Part shown: one piece after another, positions 37,065 through 38,837 of the stretch | Numbering within the stretch: the first letter of the stretch is position 1 | How the letters are laid out: each line of letters begins with the position of its first letter | Origin: Chloroherpetonaceae bacterium | Lineage (GTDB): Bacteria > Bacteroidota > Chlorobiia > Chlorobiales > Chloroherpetonaceae | Assembly: GCA_028277445.1 (NCBI GenBank) | Contig: JANQGG010000047.1 | Location: 1-38,837, forward strand | Direction of reading: 5' to 3' | Length of the DNA stretch: 38,837 nt | Made by a program: the position numbers and the translations under genes | The notes under the pieces: model-generated | What the model saw: the letters and a program-made list of their open reading frames with translations, nothing else | Database searches by the model: none | What the model was told of the DNA's origin: nothing

Positions 37065-37820
37065 AGTATGGAATTATGATCCGTGGATGATTTTGAAAAG
37101 CTGTCTCAAAAAGGCTACAGGAAAGGCAGCTCTTTAATGATCAAACAAAACAACTATTGTTTCTTTTATGAAACGGCCTCCTATAAATCAATTCAAAAAT
37201 AATTAGCTATAGTCATAAATCATAAGTAGGCAGTGATAATGGCATGTGGTAATCCAGTAAAACTTCACGGCGTTTAAGCGCTCATGCTAATGACGCATGA
37301 TTATAGCTATAACAAGGGGTTGCAACCCTTGTTTTCGAAGCCACCTCCCAGAGCGTGAGATAAGAACATGTCATTACCTTATTTGTCAATTCCCAAATAT
37401 GAAAACTTCCAATGACAACATATTATTGTTCCCTGAGCAGTTTGTTGAGAGGTATGCTATGCATAACCGAAGGGAAAATAATCCTCAAAATCGGCATTTC
37501 GGCTACGCTCAATGCACGATTTTATTATTGTCATTATGTTTTCTTCCCTCACCAAAAATTTGCACTATCGATGAATTGTTGTATTCTTGATAAGTTGATG
37601 TTATATTGGACTTAACTTCTGTTGCCCGTAGCATAGTATTCTTGATCTTCCAATGATGGAATTTGCCACCTCTCTTTGAGAGTACAGTGCAAATCGGAGA
37701 GAGTAAACCACTTCCTGGAAGCCGCCTCCGCAAGCGGAGGGCAAAAAGCGCCATTACCTTTTGTGCTTTTAGCGTACCACGCCAAAAATTTTAATTTCTA
37801 GTCACTAAAAAATTAGCTCT
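37065..37820. repeat. Repeat-rich gene-free stretch
   Basis: No convincing gene. TAGCTATAGTCAT (37204-37216) and ATGATTATAGCTA (37297-37309) are inverted copies with one mismatch bounding about 106 bases. AACAAGGG/CCCTTGTT (37311-37333) is a terminator-like hairpin with T-run. 37370-37416 (GTCATTACC...ACTTCCAATGAC) and ACGCCAAAAATTTT (37779-37792) repeat sequence at 7218-7269 and 7363-7376. TTCCCT/AGGGAA (37429-37476) encloses TATGC-TAT-GCATA. CCTCCGC/GCGGAGG (37725-37740) is another dyad. Further degenerate CATTACCTT and CTTCCAATGAT words suggest layered repeat copies. Confidence 0.6.
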
Positions 37821-38837
37821 ATGAAAAAACAATTTACCATTTTTGTGTTGTTCTTAGCAGTATTTGGATTAAGCGCATCTTTAAGTGCACAACCATCGGC
37901 TACGACAACATCGCCAACTTTGATAACATCGACATCTGCAGTATTTGGTTGCAGTCTTGATGACAATGGAGGCTCCCCTATCACTCAGGGAGGTGTTACG
38001 TGGAATACTACCGGGTTACCTGAAGCATATACGCACGATACTTGGGATTTTTTTGAGGGGGGTGATCTTTCTGTAAATATTTATAGCTTACAACCCGGAA
38101 CAACGTATTACGTTAGGGCCTGGGCTTGGGATAATACGAATCTTGTTTATGGTTCTGAAATAAGTTTTACTGTGCCGACGCATCCAAATTGTATGATAGT
38201 TAATAATCCCAATCACAATAATAGCTTACAGGGAGGCCCATACAACATGACGTTTGGGCAATCATTTACCGCTACATGTTCGGGCGTCCTTGATTATGTA
38301 GAACTTTATAGTACATTTGATACTACGCTTACTGCCGGTACATTTAAAATTTATTCAGGTGAAGGATATGGTGGAACGTTATTGGGATCAGGCGCTTATT
38401 CCTCAACTTCTTATGATCAAATGGATGGCATGAAGTTTACTACTTCCTCTTCGGTTACTATTACATCAGGAAATGTATATACATTTCAAATTGAAAGTGG
38501 CGACCATATGAATGGTTTGAGAGCTAGTGGAGGAAATCTTTATTCAAATGGACAAGCTTATTATAATGGATCAGCATACCCTTCTGATGATTTTATTTTT
38601 AAAGTTTCTTTGGGACTCCCGCCAACGGTATCGACAACGGCAGCGTCTACTATTGCGACAACGTCGGCCACATTGGGTGGTAATGTCACGGATGATGGCG
38701 GTGCAAGTGTTACAGAGCGCGGCGTGGTGTATTCATCTACAGATTCAAATCCTGAGATCGGTGATGCGGGAGTGACTAAAGATGCAAATGGCTCAGGTAC
38801 GGGGTCGTTTTCGGAGAGCATCGGCAGTCTTTCAACT
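37821..38837 (+). CDS. Secreted Fn3-like repeat surface protein, N-terminal part
   Basis: An open frame from ATG 37821 to the window end (339 codons, no stop). Residues 1-23 are a signal peptide (FTIFVLFLAVFGLSASLSAQ). Residues 25-118 form an Fn3-like unit: TSPTLITSTSAVFGCSLDDN, then LQPGTTYYVRAWAWDN. Residues 124-260 look like a beta-sandwich of the kind found in Bacteroidota surface proteins (FGQSFTATCSGVLDYVELY, then GLRASGGNLYSNGQAYYNGS). From 264 a second Fn3-like unit starts (TTSATLGGNVTDDGGASVTE). The pattern indicates a large cell-surface or secreted protein. Its role, and any C-terminal sorting domain, lie beyond the window. Confidence 0.85.
   Translation, partial: MKKQFTIFVLFLAVFGLSASLSAQPSATTTSPTLITSTSAVFGCSLDDNGGSPITQGGVTWNTTGLPEAYTHDTWDFFEGGDLSVNIYSLQPGTTYYVRAWAWDNTNLVYGSEISFTVPTHPNCMIVNNPNHNNSLQGGPYNMTFGQSFTATCSGVLDYVELYSTFDTTLTAGTFKIYSGEGYGGTLLGSGAYSSTSYDQMDGMKFTTSSSVTITSGNVYTFQIESGDHMNGLRASGGNLYSNGQAYYNGSAYPSDDFIFKVSLGLPPTVSTTAASTIATTSATLGGNVTDDGGASVTERGVVYSSTDSNPEIGDAGVTKDANGSGTGSFSESIGSLST

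Noticed and set aside
37297-37615. Overlapping plus-strand frames of 97 and 67 codons
   Set aside because: They run through hairpins and repeat words, lack ribosome-binding sites, and their products have no domain-like composition.

Overview
The window looks like chromosomal DNA of a bacterium from the FCB group (Bacteroidota, Chlorobiota, Ignavibacteriota and relatives). The evidence is a very long IspG with a large internal insertion, an OstA-like LPS-export protein (so a Gram-negative envelope), a DUF1573 lipoprotein-like gene, an RHS core fragment, and a surface protein of Fn3-like repeats with a Bacteroidota-style leader. I cannot place it to genus; a relative of Chloroherpeton, Ignavibacteria or Balneolia would all fit.

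Layout. 1-9.7 kb is a patchwork: the end of a PIN-domain gene, an RHS-core remnant, a hicBA toxin-antitoxin (TA) pair, then a minus-strand housekeeping operon (yqeY-like, GNAT, serS, DUF1573, rhodanese) with a secreted HEAT-repeat gene upstream. This is followed by pdxH, a second PNPOx-like gene, an FmdB-type zinc ribbon, a second TA pair whose toxin is broken by an in-frame TGA, and a vapBC-like pair. 9.9-12.5 kb (minus) holds a sulfide:quinone-reductase-like flavoprotein and an OstA/LptA-like protein. 12.6-18.3 kb (plus) holds wecB, a rhomboid protease, a FetAB-type ABC pair, a DivIC/FtsB-like division gene and ispG, closed by a strong terminator. 18.5-22.7 kb holds two large convergent genes: a STAND/NB-ARC ATPase with TPR-like repeats, and a BTAD (SARP-like) regulator. 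An SDR oxidoreductase follows.

23.6-35.9 kb is the classical translation/transcription block: tRNA-Thr(TGT), tRNA-Tyr, tRNA-Thr(GGT), tRNA-Trp, secE, nusG, rplK, rplA, rplJ, rplL, rpoB, rpoC. It has a hairpin ahead of rplA, an attenuator-like hairpin between rplL and rpoB, and a terminator after rpoC. tuf and a tRNA-Gly, which often sit in this tRNA cluster, are absent. A solitary DNA methyltransferase with an N-terminal excisionase-like HTH comes next, then a repeat-rich gene-free stretch, and the start of a secreted repeat protein that runs off the window.

Most of the window is well-known biology. The best candidates for a second look are the TA pair with an in-frame TGA bracketed by direct repeats, the RHS fragment joined end to end with TA genes, the convergent STAND ATPase / BTAD regulator pair, the HTH-methyltransferase, the intergenic repeat family seen at 7.2 and 37.4 kb, and an Asn at the RpoB position equivalent to E. 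coli His526. I did not find a convincing wholly new multi-gene system.
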